64,000 nt of DNA, taken from assembly GCA_958295955.1 (NCBI GenBank), contig OY282420.1, forward strand, positions 852,236 to 916,235, written 5' to 3'. This document shows, one piece after another, positions 37,778-46,564 of this stretch. Made by a program: the position numbers and the translations under genes. Under the pieces are notes generated by a model. It was not told where the DNA came from. It saw only the letters and a list, made by a program, of their open reading frames with translations, and did not search any database. The DNA comes from an uncultured Bryobacterales bacterium (lineage in GTDB: Bacteria > Acidobacteriota > Terriglobia > Bryobacterales > UBA6623). Numbering within the stretch: position 1 is the first letter of the stretch; every line of letters begins with the position of its first letter.

Positions 37778-39223
37778 TCAGATATGCCACTCGATCGTGT
37801 CCCCATTGAAGCGGGTCTCGACCTTTCGCGCTCCCTCCCTGGGCGGCGCCTTATCCTCGGCCCAGTCGTCGAACGCCTGCTTCATTTCCCGCACCCGTTG
37901 CGGATGCTCGGCCGCAAGGTCTTTCGCTTCGCCGGGGTCTTTCTCGACATCGTAGAGCCGCGTCAGGTTCGTCTCCGACAGCAACAGCTTCCACGGGCCT
38001 TGGCGCGCCGCGCGGTTGGGACCCGAGCGCCAAAAGAGGCATTCATGGGGAAGCCCCTGTTTTTCGCCTGCGACGTAGGGTAAAAGGTTTACGCCGTCCA
38101 GCCGATACCCGCTGAGATCTTCCGCGCCCGCCGCCGCCAGCACGGTAGGAAAGATGTCCAGAGAGCTAACGGGCGGCCGGTACTTCCCGCCGCCTTCGAG
38201 CCGCTCTTTCCATTGCATGACGTAGGGCACGCGGATGCCGCCTTCGTACAGATTGCGCTTGTGGCCGATGAACGGCTTGTTGCGCTTGCCGTCCACGTCG
38301 CTGGATTTCGCCGCGCCGTTGTCGCTGATGAAAATGACCAGCGTGTTTTGCTCGAGGCCGTGCTCCCGCAGCTTGGCGAGGACGGCGCCGACCCAATCGT
38401 CAAGCGCGCCGATCATCGCCGAGTAGATGCGCAACGTTTCGTTTTCGACGTGCGGGAATCGCTGGTAGTACTTGTCGATCGTTTGAATCGGGCCGTGCGG
38501 GGCATGGAACGCCAGATAGAGAAAGAACGGCTCGTCTTTGTGGCGCTCGATGAAGTCCACGCCCGCGCCGCCCAACGTGTCAGTCAAGTACCGATCCATC
38601 GGGATGCGCTCGCGTCCGCGGAAAAGCGCGCGGGGCCGGTCGGAAGCGTCGGGTTCTCCCGTATCCTCGTAACCCGGAGCGATGCGCGCGTGGGGCCAGG
38701 CAGGATCGACAAAGCGCGAGCCGGAGGGCATTCCCAGGAAAGAATCGAAGCCGCGGTCGAGCGGATGATGCCCGCGGTCCATGCCCAACTGCCATTTCCC
38801 GACGGCCCCCGTTGCATAACCCAACGGCTTCAACGCGCTTGCAATCGTCGTTTCGCTGACCGGCAGCATCTTGCGGGGCGCTCCGATCGGGCCTACGGTC
38901 TGGGAATTGAGCTCTTTCCCCCAACGCTGTTGATAGCGCCCGGTCATCAGCCCCGGACGCGACGGGTTGCAGACCGGCGCGGTCACGTAGCCGGAAGTAA
39001 ACCCGATTCCGTTCGCGGCGATCGAGTCGATATGCGGCGTCGGGATGTCGCCGCCGTACCACGAGACGCTGCCGTAACCGAGATCGTCGGCAAAGAGGAT
39101 CACGATATTGGGCTTGCCGGTCTCGGCTGCGCAGGCCGCAAGGCCCATTGAGAGACAAGCAGCGGCCCAGAGGAGCCGCCTCCGGGCTTGCGGCGCAAAC
39201 TTGTTCCCCGTCGCTGCGAACAT
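37778..39223 (-). CDS. Sulfatase, predicted lipoprotein (CNPSR type)
   Basis: 481 residues. The leader RRRLLWAAACLSMGLAAC ends in a lipobox (LAAC, Cys31), so it should be lipid-anchored rather than free. Metal motif FADDLGYGSVSWYGG; formylglycine Cys85 in CNPSRPGLMTG followed by RYQQRWG; GKWQLG and ISDNGAAK follow. The YQQRFG-type motif places it with arylsulfatase A/B-like enzymes. It is transcribed in the same direction as the DUF3604 gene at 39383, 160 bp downstream of it. Confidence 0.92.
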   Translation of the reverse strand: MFAATGNKFAPQARRRLLWAAACLSMGLAACAAETGKPNIVILFADDLGYGSVSWYGGDIPTPHIDSIAANGIGFTSGYVTAPVCNPSRPGLMTGRYQQRWGKELNSQTVGPIGAPRKMLPVSETTIASALKPLGYATGAVGKWQLGMDRGHHPLDRGFDSFLGMPSGSRFVDPAWPHARIAPGYEDTGEPDASDRPRALFRGRERIPMDRYLTDTLGGAGVDFIERHKDEPFFLYLAFHAPHGPIQTIDKYYQRFPHVENETLRIYSAMIGALDDWVGAVLAKLREHGLEQNTLVIFISDNGAAKSSDVDGKRNKPFIGHKRNLYEGGIRVPYVMQWKERLEGGGKYRPPVSSLDIFPTVLAAAGAEDLSGYRLDGVNLLPYVAGEKQGLPHECLFWRSGPNRAARQGPWKLLLSETNLTRLYDVEKDPGEAKDLAAEHPQRVREMKQAFDDWAEDKAPPREGARKVETRFNGDTIEWHI

Positions 39224-39382
39224 CGCTGACCTCCCGCGCGGCTTCAGTATATCCCGGCCATCGCGTCAAGCCGGGATATCGCGGATGACATGCCCGTGAA
39301 CGTCGGGCAGTCCCTCGCGGCTATCGACGCGCAGACCGGCGATCGGCGCCTGCGCCTCCCGCGGGACTTTCATCCCAAACCG

Positions 39383-41998
39383 TCATCGCGGTTGCTCGCC
39401 GCCGACCCAGGTCGGCGACGACCACGCCCGCGCGCCGTCAAGCTGCTCCACCCTGACGTAATAATAATCCCCGTGCGTCGCCTTGCCGGTGTCCACGAAC
39501 TCGAAATCGTAGTCCAGGGGCTGTTCTTCGCCGATGAGCTGCAGGACGATCTTGTCGGGGTCGCTGCCGAACGGCGTCGGCTTGACGACATGCCCCGCGG
39601 CAAGCTCGCCCAGCTTCACGGTTAGCGTTTGGCCGGGAATCGTCATCAGCGGGCGTATCGGGATCGGCGCTTTGCAGCATTCCTCGGCTTCGTCCAGACG
39701 GATCGCGATTTCGGTCGCGGGGCTCGCGCCGGCGAGCTCCAGCATCAGCGTGTCCGCGCGGCCGCGGGTCCGAGTCAGAAACTTCACGACGTTGCCCGCG
39801 GCGGAGGCGAATTCCCGGTGCAGGTTGTCGAAGTTGAGCGCGCGCAGACTCGTCAGCTTGGCGTTCGCGACGCGCAATTCGCCCTTCCAGAGGCGGTAGG
39901 GCCGCGGATTGTCGCGGAAGAAAGGCTCGGACGACGACTCGAAGCCAATGACCACGCGGCTCTTGCTTTGCAGGGTCGTCTGCGACGGACGCTTGACGTA
40001 AACCACCTCGCCGTTCTTCACGACCGCGGCCTCCGTGATGGGCGCCGTGCCCATTACCCGCGCCCGAATGCGGCGTTGCGTCGTGAACGGAATGCGCTTG
40101 CCCATGCCCGCGCCGTTCATTTCCATGTCGATCAGGATGCGCTGCGCCGACGTCACGGCGTAAGACCGCCGCTCCTTGAGCGCGTCGAAGATCGCGTCGG
40201 TCGTCTTCTCCGGCGCCATTACCGCCGCCAACCCCCCGAATTGCTGCAACGGCGTCGAGGCGCTGGAGGCGGAGACCGAACTGTAGCCGGGTTTCGACCG
40301 ATGATCGTCCGAAGCGGCGATAAAGCCGATCTGCCGGCCGTTCCTGAGGTAGTAGTTCCCAAACCACTCGAACGTGCCGTGCATCGACATGATCTCGACC
40401 AGGTTTTCGATATCGGGATCGTTGCGGCGCCAATCCCCCGCCTGGTGCGCATGCGGGATGGCGATCACGTCGCGGGAGGCGTAACGGGCGCGCAAGCCCT
40501 GATAAAGAGACGACAAATCGGGGGCGATTTGCTTGCCCACGCGGGCGCTCTTCGAAGAACGGAAAAATACGTTGTGATGGCCGCCTTGCGCGCGGGGCAC
40601 GGACCATTCGTAGCCGAGAAAGGCGATAAACCGACCCGGCTGCGTGTAGCGCTCGACCGCGCGCTGCATCGCCCTCCACTCGGCGTCGTCGAGCCACGAG
40701 TCGTGCTCGGAAATACCCATGAAGTCCAGGCGGGCGTCGTCGCGGCCGTAGCGGTACGACCCGTCGAGCGAGCCCTGGCCCTCAGCCATCGCCGTGTGCG
40801 TGTGCGTTTCCCCCCAGAACACGCGGTAGGGAGGATTCTTGCGCACCCAGACCGGATTGCTGCGGCCGCCGATCTTGCCGTCGGCGGATCGCACTTCGTA
40901 GCGAAACACCCCTTCGCGGTCGAGCGCGAGACCCTCGAGAACGTTGAGCGCCGGTTCGCCGGCCGCCAAAGTCCTCACCTGTTTTCCGTTGACCGTAACC
41001 GCCGCCACAGGCGCGCCTCCGGTAGCGCGGTTGTATATCTTGTCTTCCCAACGGATCGAGACATCGAATTTCTCTCCGGGCTCGACCACGGAAGGGGCGA
41101 CGACGCTGACGCCGCTCGCCGCGCCTCCCGCGACCCGAAAGCCGGGCCAGGCGGGCGTCAAAAAATTTCCGCTGCCGTCAAGGTCGATATACAGCGGCAG
41201 CAATACCTGATCGCTCTCGAACGACTGCTGCCGCCAGCCTTTCGATCCGCCGGAGCGGTCTCCGTAAACGACGGTCACCGTGTCGCCCGGGTCGAGCCGG
41301 CCTTCCGCAACCTTGAAAGACGGCAAGTCAGCGGGACTGCGGAAACCTCCGTGCATGCCGGACCAGGAAGTCACCGTCTCGATCAGGCGGACATGCGGAT
41401 TCGACGTCTTGGCCGAGACGTAATGATCCGCGCCGGGGTCGCTGCCCTGCAGCCTCCCGGCGTCGCTCTGGAGTTGACGCGCAACCATAATCGTCCCGCC
41501 CTGCTTGACCGGCCGCGCACCGACGGCGTAGGTCTGCTCGATGGTCCGCCACGATCCCGCCGCGACCGGCTCGTCGATCTTGAGCGTTACTTTGCCCAAG
41601 GCGCGCGGTTCTTCGTCCTTGAGCGCAAACTCGTAGCCGAAGCGGTCGATGTCCCGCAGGACGGCCGGCGGCGGCGCCGGTCCGCCGCGTTTCCATTCGT
41701 TGAGCGCGCGAACGGCGTTGCCGATGCTGCGCGTTGCGTTTACGGGCACAGGCCCCCCGGTGAGCGAATAGGCGTTGATCCACCGCCAGAGCGTATCCGC
41801 GCGGCCGTCGAGGTTGTCCGCGGTCGTCCGCTCCCCGCGCAGGGCGGTTTTGAACGCCTCGACATCCCGCCGCAATGCCGCGGACAAGTAGTCGTCTCCG
41901 CCGGCGCGCTGCGCCGGGCTTGGCGCGAGCAGCGCGAAGACGCCCGCGGCCAAGAAACCCGCTGCGGCGAAGATGCTTCCCGAAAGACTTCTTTTCAT
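39383..41998 (-). CDS. Secreted DUF3604 (PHP-like) protein
   Basis: 871 residues from the ATG at 41998 (MKRSLSGSIFAAAGFLAAGV signal segment); the longer frame upstream overlaps the divergent aldolase and is rejected. The first ~380 residues are beta-rich without recognised catalytic motifs. DUF3604 then follows: FWGETHTHTAMAEGQG, FMGISEHDSWLDD, FLGYEWSV, AIPHAHQAGDWRRNDPD, EIMSMHG and FIAASDDHRS. This mirrors the PHP-like His/Asp pattern of the paralogue at 31608 but with a different N-terminal half. Probably a periplasmic metal-dependent hydrolase; activity unproven. Confidence 0.85.
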   Translation of the reverse strand: MKRSLSGSIFAAAGFLAAGVFALLAPSPAQRAGGDDYLSAALRRDVEAFKTALRGERTTADNLDGRADTLWRWINAYSLTGGPVPVNATRSIGNAVRALNEWKRGGPAPPPAVLRDIDRFGYEFALKDEEPRALGKVTLKIDEPVAAGSWRTIEQTYAVGARPVKQGGTIMVARQLQSDAGRLQGSDPGADHYVSAKTSNPHVRLIETVTSWSGMHGGFRSPADLPSFKVAEGRLDPGDTVTVVYGDRSGGSKGWRQQSFESDQVLLPLYIDLDGSGNFLTPAWPGFRVAGGAASGVSVVAPSVVEPGEKFDVSIRWEDKIYNRATGGAPVAAVTVNGKQVRTLAAGEPALNVLEGLALDREGVFRYEVRSADGKIGGRSNPVWVRKNPPYRVFWGETHTHTAMAEGQGSLDGSYRYGRDDARLDFMGISEHDSWLDDAEWRAMQRAVERYTQPGRFIAFLGYEWSVPRAQGGHHNVFFRSSKSARVGKQIAPDLSSLYQGLRARYASRDVIAIPHAHQAGDWRRNDPDIENLVEIMSMHGTFEWFGNYYLRNGRQIGFIAASDDHRSKPGYSSVSASSASTPLQQFGGLAAVMAPEKTTDAIFDALKERRSYAVTSAQRILIDMEMNGAGMGKRIPFTTQRRIRARVMGTAPITEAAVVKNGEVVYVKRPSQTTLQSKSRVVIGFESSSEPFFRDNPRPYRLWKGELRVANAKLTSLRALNFDNLHREFASAAGNVVKFLTRTRGRADTLMLELAGASPATEIAIRLDEAEECCKAPIPIRPLMTIPGQTLTVKLGELAAGHVVKPTPFGSDPDKIVLQLIGEEQPLDYDFEFVDTGKATHGDYYYVRVEQLDGARAWSSPTWVGGEQPR

Positions 41999-42055
41999 CG
42001 CCTGGATTATAACCGCGGCGGCCGGCCGGCCCTGTGCTACAACATTCAATAAGCC

Positions 42056-42868
42056 ATGCAGAAAAACAAGATCAAGGCCGTTTTGCAGACTGGGGGATCC
42101 GTTCTGGGCACCTGCATTACGGACTGCTTCAATCCCGAGATCGTGATGGCGGTCAAGGCGGCGGGACTCGACTTCTTTTTCATCGACAGCGAGCACGCGC
42201 GGACGGGTTTCGACGACATCCAGAACTTCGTTCGGGTCGCCAAGTCCGCCGGAGTCGTACCCTTGGTGCGCGTGCCGCAGGCGGAGTACTTCTTTCTGGC
42301 GCGCACGCTCGACGTCGGCGCGATGGGCGTGATCAACCCGCGGACGGAATCCGTCGACGAAGTCAGGAAGATCGTTGAATGCATGAAGTTTCCCCCGAAG
42401 GGCCGCCGCGGCTACGGCTTGCGCAGCATCGTGACCGATCTCGACTTCAAGGGCGCGGCCGCCGAGATGCAATCGGCCGACGAAGAGTCGATGGTCGTGA
42501 TCCAGATGGAAACGCAGCCCTGCGTGGACGCCATCCATGAAATGGTCGCGGTCGAAGGCGTGGACGCGACGATGGTGGGGCCGTTCGATCTATCGGTATC
42601 GCTGGGCATTCCCGGCGACTTCGAGAACCCCGTCTTCTGGAGGGCGTTCGACCGCATGGTGGACGCCTGCAACAAGGTCGGCGTCGCGCCGGGCGTTCAC
42701 TTCGGCAATACCCGCATGCTGAAGCGGGCGCAGGATCACGGGGCGCGGTTCCTGGTGTGCGGCACCGACATGTCGGTGCTGCTGAACGGCTTCAAGGCGA
42801 TGGTTGCGCAAATGGACGTTCGCGCGGACGAGCCCGCGGCCGCCGGCAAAACGGGCGGGTACATGTAA
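42056..42868 (+). CDS. HpcH/HpaI-family aldolase
   Basis: Class II, metal-dependent cleavage or formation of 2-keto-3-deoxy acids. 270 residues: TGGSVLGTCITDCFNPE, FFFIDSEHARTGFDD (substrate and metal region), PLVRVPQ, VGAMGVINPRT, a QMETQP strand with the metal-binding Glu, and VDATMVGPFDLSVSLGIPG. These are standard for the family, which includes 2-dehydro-3-deoxyglucarate aldolase. The stop shares one base with the start of the next gene (TAATG), so the two are coupled and likely act on the same sugar acid. Confidence 0.92.
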   Translation: MQKNKIKAVLQTGGSVLGTCITDCFNPEIVMAVKAAGLDFFFIDSEHARTGFDDIQNFVRVAKSAGVVPLVRVPQAEYFFLARTLDVGAMGVINPRTESVDEVRKIVECMKFPPKGRRGYGLRSIVTDLDFKGAAAEMQSADEESMVVIQMETQPCVDAIHEMVAVEGVDATMVGPFDLSVSLGIPGDFENPVFWRAFDRMVDACNKVGVAPGVHFGNTRMLKRAQDHGARFLVCGTDMSVLLNGFKAMVAQMDVRADEPAAAGKTGGYM

Positions 42869-43869
42869 TGCGGCCCGTCCGCTGGGGCGTTCTCAGCACC
42901 GCTAAAATCGGTACGGGCAAGGTCATCCCGGCGATGCAGCGGGCGGAACTCTGCGACGTCGCGGCGATCGCCTCCCGCGATATCGAGAAGGCCAAGGCGG
43001 CGGCGGACGCATTGGGCATTCCCCAAGCCTACGGTTCCTACGCCGAGTTGCTGGCCGATCCGCAAATCGAAGCGGTGTACAACCCGCTGCCCAACCATCT
43101 CCACGTTCCGCTTTCCCTGCAGGCGGCCGAGGCCGGCAAGCACGTGCTCTGCGAAAAGCCGTTGGCCTTGACCGCCGCGGAGGCGCAAACGCTCGTCGAG
43201 GCCCGCGACCGCACCGGCGTGCTCATCCAGGAAGCGTTCATGGTGCGTTATCACCCGCAGTGGAGGCGCGCCCGCGAACTGGTGCGGTCGGGAGCGGTCG
43301 GCGAGTTGCGCGCCGTGCAGGGGCTGTTCAGCTACGACAACCGCGACCCGGGCAACATCCGCAACATGGCGGCAATCGGCGGCGGCGGGCTGTACGACAT
43401 CGGCTGCTATCCGATCGTCGGCGCGCGGTTTTTGTTCGCCGCGGAGCCGACCCGCGTAGTCGGCTTGATCGACCGCGACCCCGAGTGGAAGATCGACCGG
43501 CTGACGACGGCCATCCTCGATTTCCCGAACGGGCAGGCGAGCTTTACGTGCTCCACCCAACTGGCGCCCTACCAGCGGATGCAAATCTGCGGAACGAAGG
43601 CGCGCATCGAGATCGAAATCCCGTTCAACGCCCCCGCGGACAAGCCGTGCCGCATTTTTATCGACGACGGCAGCCGCTTGGGCAACGCGGGCATCGCGGT
43701 CGAAGAGTTTCCCGTCAGCGATCAATACGCCGAGCAGGGCAATGCGTTCTCGCGCGCGATCCGCAGCGGCGAGCCGCTGGAATTTCCCCTCGAAGACGCC
43801 GTGCAGGGGATGCGCATCATCGACGCCGTGTTCCGTTCAGCGGAATCCGGCAATTGGGAGCGGCCGTAG
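42868..43869 (+). CDS. Gfo/Idh/MocA-family NAD(P)-dependent oxidoreductase
   Basis: 333 residues. Rossmann domain WGVLSTAKIGTGKVIPAM, then the family signature VYNPLPNHLHVPLSLQA and the catalytic-Lys motif CEKPLALT. The C-terminal beta domain includes GGGGLYDIGCYPI, containing the conserved Asp. Likely oxidises a hydroxyl of a sugar or cyclic polyol. It overlaps the upstream aldolase stop. Its own stop is 42 bp from the end of the Mu-like element, so the element lies directly behind an intact gene. Confidence 0.92.
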   Translation: MRPVRWGVLSTAKIGTGKVIPAMQRAELCDVAAIASRDIEKAKAAADALGIPQAYGSYAELLADPQIEAVYNPLPNHLHVPLSLQAAEAGKHVLCEKPLALTAAEAQTLVEARDRTGVLIQEAFMVRYHPQWRRARELVRSGAVGELRAVQGLFSYDNRDPGNIRNMAAIGGGGLYDIGCYPIVGARFLFAAEPTRVVGLIDRDPEWKIDRLTTAILDFPNGQASFTCSTQLAPYQRMQICGTKARIEIEIPFNAPADKPCRIFIDDGSRLGNAGIAVEEFPVSDQYAEQGNAFSRAIRSGEPLEFPLEDAVQGMRIIDAVFRSAESGNWERP

Positions 43870-43911
43870 GCGCCGCGCCGTCCCCCGGCGGCCGGACCGG
43901 GCCTTGAACGC

Positions 43912-44313
43912 TCAGCCGCCGTCCACTCCCTTGAGGATCGACCAGACGCGCCGCTCGCTGAGTCGGTATTTCTGCGCCAGACGCGCCGCCGAGACACCCG
44001 AGTCGTAGAGCTTGCGGATCTCGGCGTCGCGCGCGGCGCGCAGCACGGCGTCCATTTTGGCGATGTAGAGGCGCACGCCGGCGAAGTGCCGGATGAACCG
44101 CGCGGCCGGCTCGCGGCCCAGCAGGGCGGTCAACTCGTGGTCGTCCCGCCAGCGGCGCGGCACGTGTACATGCGTGCCGCCGTAGCGCTCGACCAACGTC
44201 AAGGTTCCCTGCCGGCCGAGCAGATCGTGGATTTCCCGCAGCGTCGGCGGCAATCGCCAGGCAATGGGGCGCGAAGAGTCGAGAGTGGATAGGTCGCAGG
44301 CCGCTGCCGTCAT
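43912..44313 (-). CDS. mor: Mor-family transcription activator
   Basis: 133 residues. In Mu, Mor activates the middle promoter. The Mor dimerisation region reads LPPTLREIHDLLGRQGTLTL with VERYGGTHVHVPRR. The C-terminal helix-turn-helix is DAEIRKLYDSGVSAARLAQK followed by YRLSERRVWSILKG. Its ATG overlaps the gemA stop by 4 bp. Its target operon is missing, because no phage gene follows. Confidence 0.85.
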   Translation of the reverse strand: MTAAACDLSTLDSSRPIAWRLPPTLREIHDLLGRQGTLTLVERYGGTHVHVPRRWRDDHELTALLGREPAARFIRHFAGVRLYIAKMDAVLRAARDAEIRKLYDSGVSAARLAQKYRLSERRVWSILKGVDGG

Positions 44314-44756
44314 TTTCGTCTCCCTTTGCGGCGGGCGTCGTAACTGAGCGCGGCGACGACCTTGCGCAGTTGTTCGGGCGTCGCCCAGGCCAGCGGGGCG
44401 CGGTGAGGATGACCTGTCATGCGCTGCAGGATGGCCTCGGCGTAGGCGTCGGGACGGCTTTCGAGCAAGGCGCGGATTTTCGCTATGAGCCGGCGTTTGT
44501 CCGGCGCGGGGGCGGGGATTTTACGGCGGCCGCGCAGAAGGTCGAGCGTTTGGGCGCGGCCGCGCGCGTCAAGGTCAGCGGCGGAACGGACGCCGGCGAC
44601 GGCATACAACATGTCGCGGTAGGCGTCGTCCGCCAGTCCGGCCTGCCGGGCGGCGATATGGATGGCGGCGAGCTCGCGGCGCCGGAGCTCGGCCTCGGCG
44701 CGGCTGCGCGCGGGCGGCGGTCCGCCGCCGGGGGCGGGGGGATGCGCGGCGGTCAC
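44310..44756 (-). CDS. gemA: GemA/gp16-like phage regulatory protein (DUF1018)
   Basis: 148 residues from the GTG at 44756, which overlaps the upstream stop (GTGA). The N-terminal core ELAAIHIAARQAGLADDAYR and DMLYAVAGVRSAADLDARGR are the standard GemA pattern; LLESRPDAYAEAILQRMTG and WATPEQLRKVVAAL form the C-terminal part. In Mu, GemA changes host gene expression and DNA topology during development. Position between Gam and Mor matches Mu. Confidence 0.8.
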   Translation of the reverse strand: MTAAHPPAPGGGPPPARSRAEAELRRRELAAIHIAARQAGLADDAYRDMLYAVAGVRSAADLDARGRAQTLDLLRGRRKIPAPAPDKRRLIAKIRALLESRPDAYAEAILQRMTGHPHRAPLAWATPEQLRKVVAALSYDARRKGRRK

Positions 44757-45271
44757 GACTGCGCCTCCTCGCCGTCCAACTCGGCGAGCATGGCGTCGAC
44801 CAGCTTGTCGAGGTCCGCTCCGGCGGCGGCGATGACGATTTCGTCGTCCACGGCGGCGACCGAGACGCCGATGGCGGCCAATATCTTGGCATCGAGGCGC
44901 TTGAGGGCGGCGCGGTCGAGGTTTTCCCTGACGCGCACCAAGTCGGACTCGCGCTCGGGGTACAGCTTGCGGATGCGGGCGATGCAGCGGGACTCGTCGC
45001 ATTCGATGCGGCCGGGCCGCTTGCGATAGCCGACCTTGACGCCTTCGAGGGCGCGGGTGCGCGGTCGTTCGAACAATCGGGGATTGGCTTCGACGGCTTC
45101 GTACAGCGCGGAGCGGGCGGACGAGACCTCGGCCGTCCGGGCGCGCAGAGCGCGCAGCCGGGCGCGCAGCGCTTGACGCTGCAGGGCGCGGATCTGCTCC
45201 GTCGTCTGCGCAAGCCGCTCGCGGGCGGCGGCGTAAGCGCGGCACAGGTCGGCGATCTCGGCGATGGTCAT
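44753..45271 (-). CDS. Gam-like host-nuclease inhibitor (probable)
   Basis: 172 residues. A long N-terminal coiled coil (AAARERLAQTTEQIRALQRQ, then ALRARLRALRARTAEVSSA) precedes VKVGYRKRPGRIECDESRCI and KLYPERESDLVRVRENLDRA with LKRL. The helical arm followed by a beta element and a KxxxDxxAxK-type helix is the layout of Mu Gam, which binds DNA ends like Ku and blocks RecBCD. Position between B and gemA also matches. Direct sequence signatures are weak, so the call leans on order and architecture. Confidence 0.6.
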   Translation of the reverse strand: MTIAEIADLCRAYAAARERLAQTTEQIRALQRQALRARLRALRARTAEVSSARSALYEAVEANPRLFERPRTRALEGVKVGYRKRPGRIECDESRCIARIRKLYPERESDLVRVRENLDRAALKRLDAKILAAIGVSVAAVDDEIVIAAAGADLDKLVDAMLAELDGEEAQS

Positions 45272-46344
45272 CGCGTTTCTCCCGTCAGGTCTTTTTGGGC
45301 CGCGGCGACGTGGCGCAACTCGATCTTGGCCGCGGCGCGGCGCGGCGAGCCGGCGGCATCCGTTTTTTCGTCCGCCGGCGGAGGCGAGCCGGAAGCGAGC
45401 AGCGCCGCCAACCGCAAGGTCTTGGTCAGCCCGCGCAGGGCGCCGGGCCGGCGGGCGATATCGAGGGCGGCGGCGCGGACGGCGGCATCGCTCAAGCCCC
45501 AGGCGGCGAGCAGAGCGTCGACGTCGCCTTGCCCGGCGCGGGAGAAGCGGACGCGGCGGCCGATGCGGCTGAACAACTGGGCGTACTCGGCGGAGCGGGA
45601 GCCGCCGGTCAAGCGGACATAGAGACTCTCGCCGCCCAACAGCGCAAGTCCGACGCCGCTGCCGTCATGGATGCTGCGCAGTCCCTCCAGCGCGCGGGCG
45701 CCGAGGTGCTGCGCCTCATCGACGATCAGCAGCCCGTGCGAGCCATGCAGCCGTTCCAGCAAGTCGGCTTCGAGTTGCGCCGCGCGGACCTGCCGCGCAG
45801 ACGCCGGGAGCAACCCGCAAGCGGCGGCGGCGCGTTCGAGGCACGGCCCCAGCGCCTGCGCGGCGGGGGTCATGGTTGCAGTCCAGACGTTGGGCCGCTC
45901 GGCGGCATAGGCGCGGGCGGCAAGGGTTTTGCCCATGCCCGCGCCGGCGTAAACGACGACCAGGTCGGCGGCCATTTGCGCCCAACTCAAGGCGGCTGCG
46001 ATGCGTCGCGCAGCAGGCGTCTCGACATACGCCGGCGCGGCGGGCAGTTGCGCGGCCAGCGCCGCCTGTTCGGCGCGCGCGTCGAGCCAGCGCGCAACCT
46101 TGGCCTCGACCGCCGCCGTCTGTCCGCGGTATTTGTCGGCCAGCCATTGGCTGAGCGCCGAGTCGGAGAGGCCGATCTGTTGCGCGGCGCGGGCCTGCGA
46201 GAGACCGCCCGCGGCCAGCGCCGCCCGCGTGCGCCGCAGCAGGCCGGGGTCGGCGGCATGCTGCCGGGCAGCGGCTTGCGAGCCGTTGCGGACGGTCGGC
46301 GGCGCCGCTTGGGCAGCAGTGTCGCCGGCCTGGGCAGCAGTCAT
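45268..46344 (-). CDS. MuB-like transposition AAA+ ATPase
   Basis: 358 residues from ATG 46344, which overlaps the upstream 55-aa gene by 4 bp. MuB-like proteins pick and deliver target DNA to the transposase. The first residues carry the shared repeat MTAAQAGDTAAQAA. A Xre-type helix-turn-helix follows (LSQARAAQQIGLSDSALSQW), as in MuB. Walker A is GAGMGKT around residue 135, Walker B LLIVDEAQHLG around 206, with the family ending LALLGGESLY and FSRIGRRVRF. Confidence 0.87.
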   Translation of the reverse strand: MTAAQAGDTAAQAAPPTVRNGSQAAARQHAADPGLLRRTRAALAAGGLSQARAAQQIGLSDSALSQWLADKYRGQTAAVEAKVARWLDARAEQAALAAQLPAAPAYVETPAARRIAAALSWAQMAADLVVVYAGAGMGKTLAARAYAAERPNVWTATMTPAAQALGPCLERAAAACGLLPASARQVRAAQLEADLLERLHGSHGLLIVDEAQHLGARALEGLRSIHDGSGVGLALLGGESLYVRLTGGSRSAEYAQLFSRIGRRVRFSRAGQGDVDALLAAWGLSDAAVRAAALDIARRPGALRGLTKTLRLAALLASGSPPPADEKTDAAGSPRRAAAKIELRHVAAAQKDLTGETR

Positions 46345-46345
46345 G
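46304..46345 (-). repeat. Two copies of the 21-bp repeat at the start of gene B
   Basis: Two diverged in-frame units (plus strand core TGGGCAGCAGT) encode the TAAQAGDTAAQAA start of the B protein. The same unit occurs at the start of A (48580-48676) and inside A (47001-47063). Confidence 0.7.
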
Positions 46346-46508
46346 GGCGCACATCCCGCGCCTGCCGGCCGGTGGTCCACGATTCGCACGCCTCCCAGGC
46401 GGCCCGGACGCCGTCCTCGCGTCCCGCCTCGCGGACGCGGTCCGCCCGCGCCCCGAAGCCCCAGACGTAGCCGGCAATCAATCCGGCGAGCAACCATCTC
46501 CATTGCAT
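46341..46508 (-). CDS. 55-residue membrane protein between transposase A and B
   Basis: ATG 46508 with AGGAG 8 bases upstream; the TGA overlaps the B start (ATGA). MQWRWLLAGLIAGYVWGFGA forms one transmembrane helix, followed by a charged tail (RADRVREAGREDGVRAAWEA). Mu has no gene between A and B, so this is an addition particular to this element or its relatives. No family recognised. A membrane anchor or small inhibitor is possible, but function is unknown. Confidence 0.65.
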   Translation of the reverse strand: MQWRWLLAGLIAGYVWGFGARADRVREAGREDGVRAAWEACESWTTGRQARDVRP

Positions 46509-46564
46509 CGTTCGCACTCCTTTCCATGCCGGCCGCGCGTCTTTGCGGTTCGCGGCCCGTGACT

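Noticed and set aside
39629..42052. An ~800-codon open frame on the plus strand opposite the DUF3604 gene
   Set aside because: The reverse of a GC-rich coding sequence commonly stays open. The translation is Arg/Gly-rich without domains, while the minus-strand protein has clear motifs.
43870..43911. Right end of the Mu-like element with terminal repeat
   Set aside because: No sequence shared with 49828-49972 was recognisable, so no attachment end is annotated.
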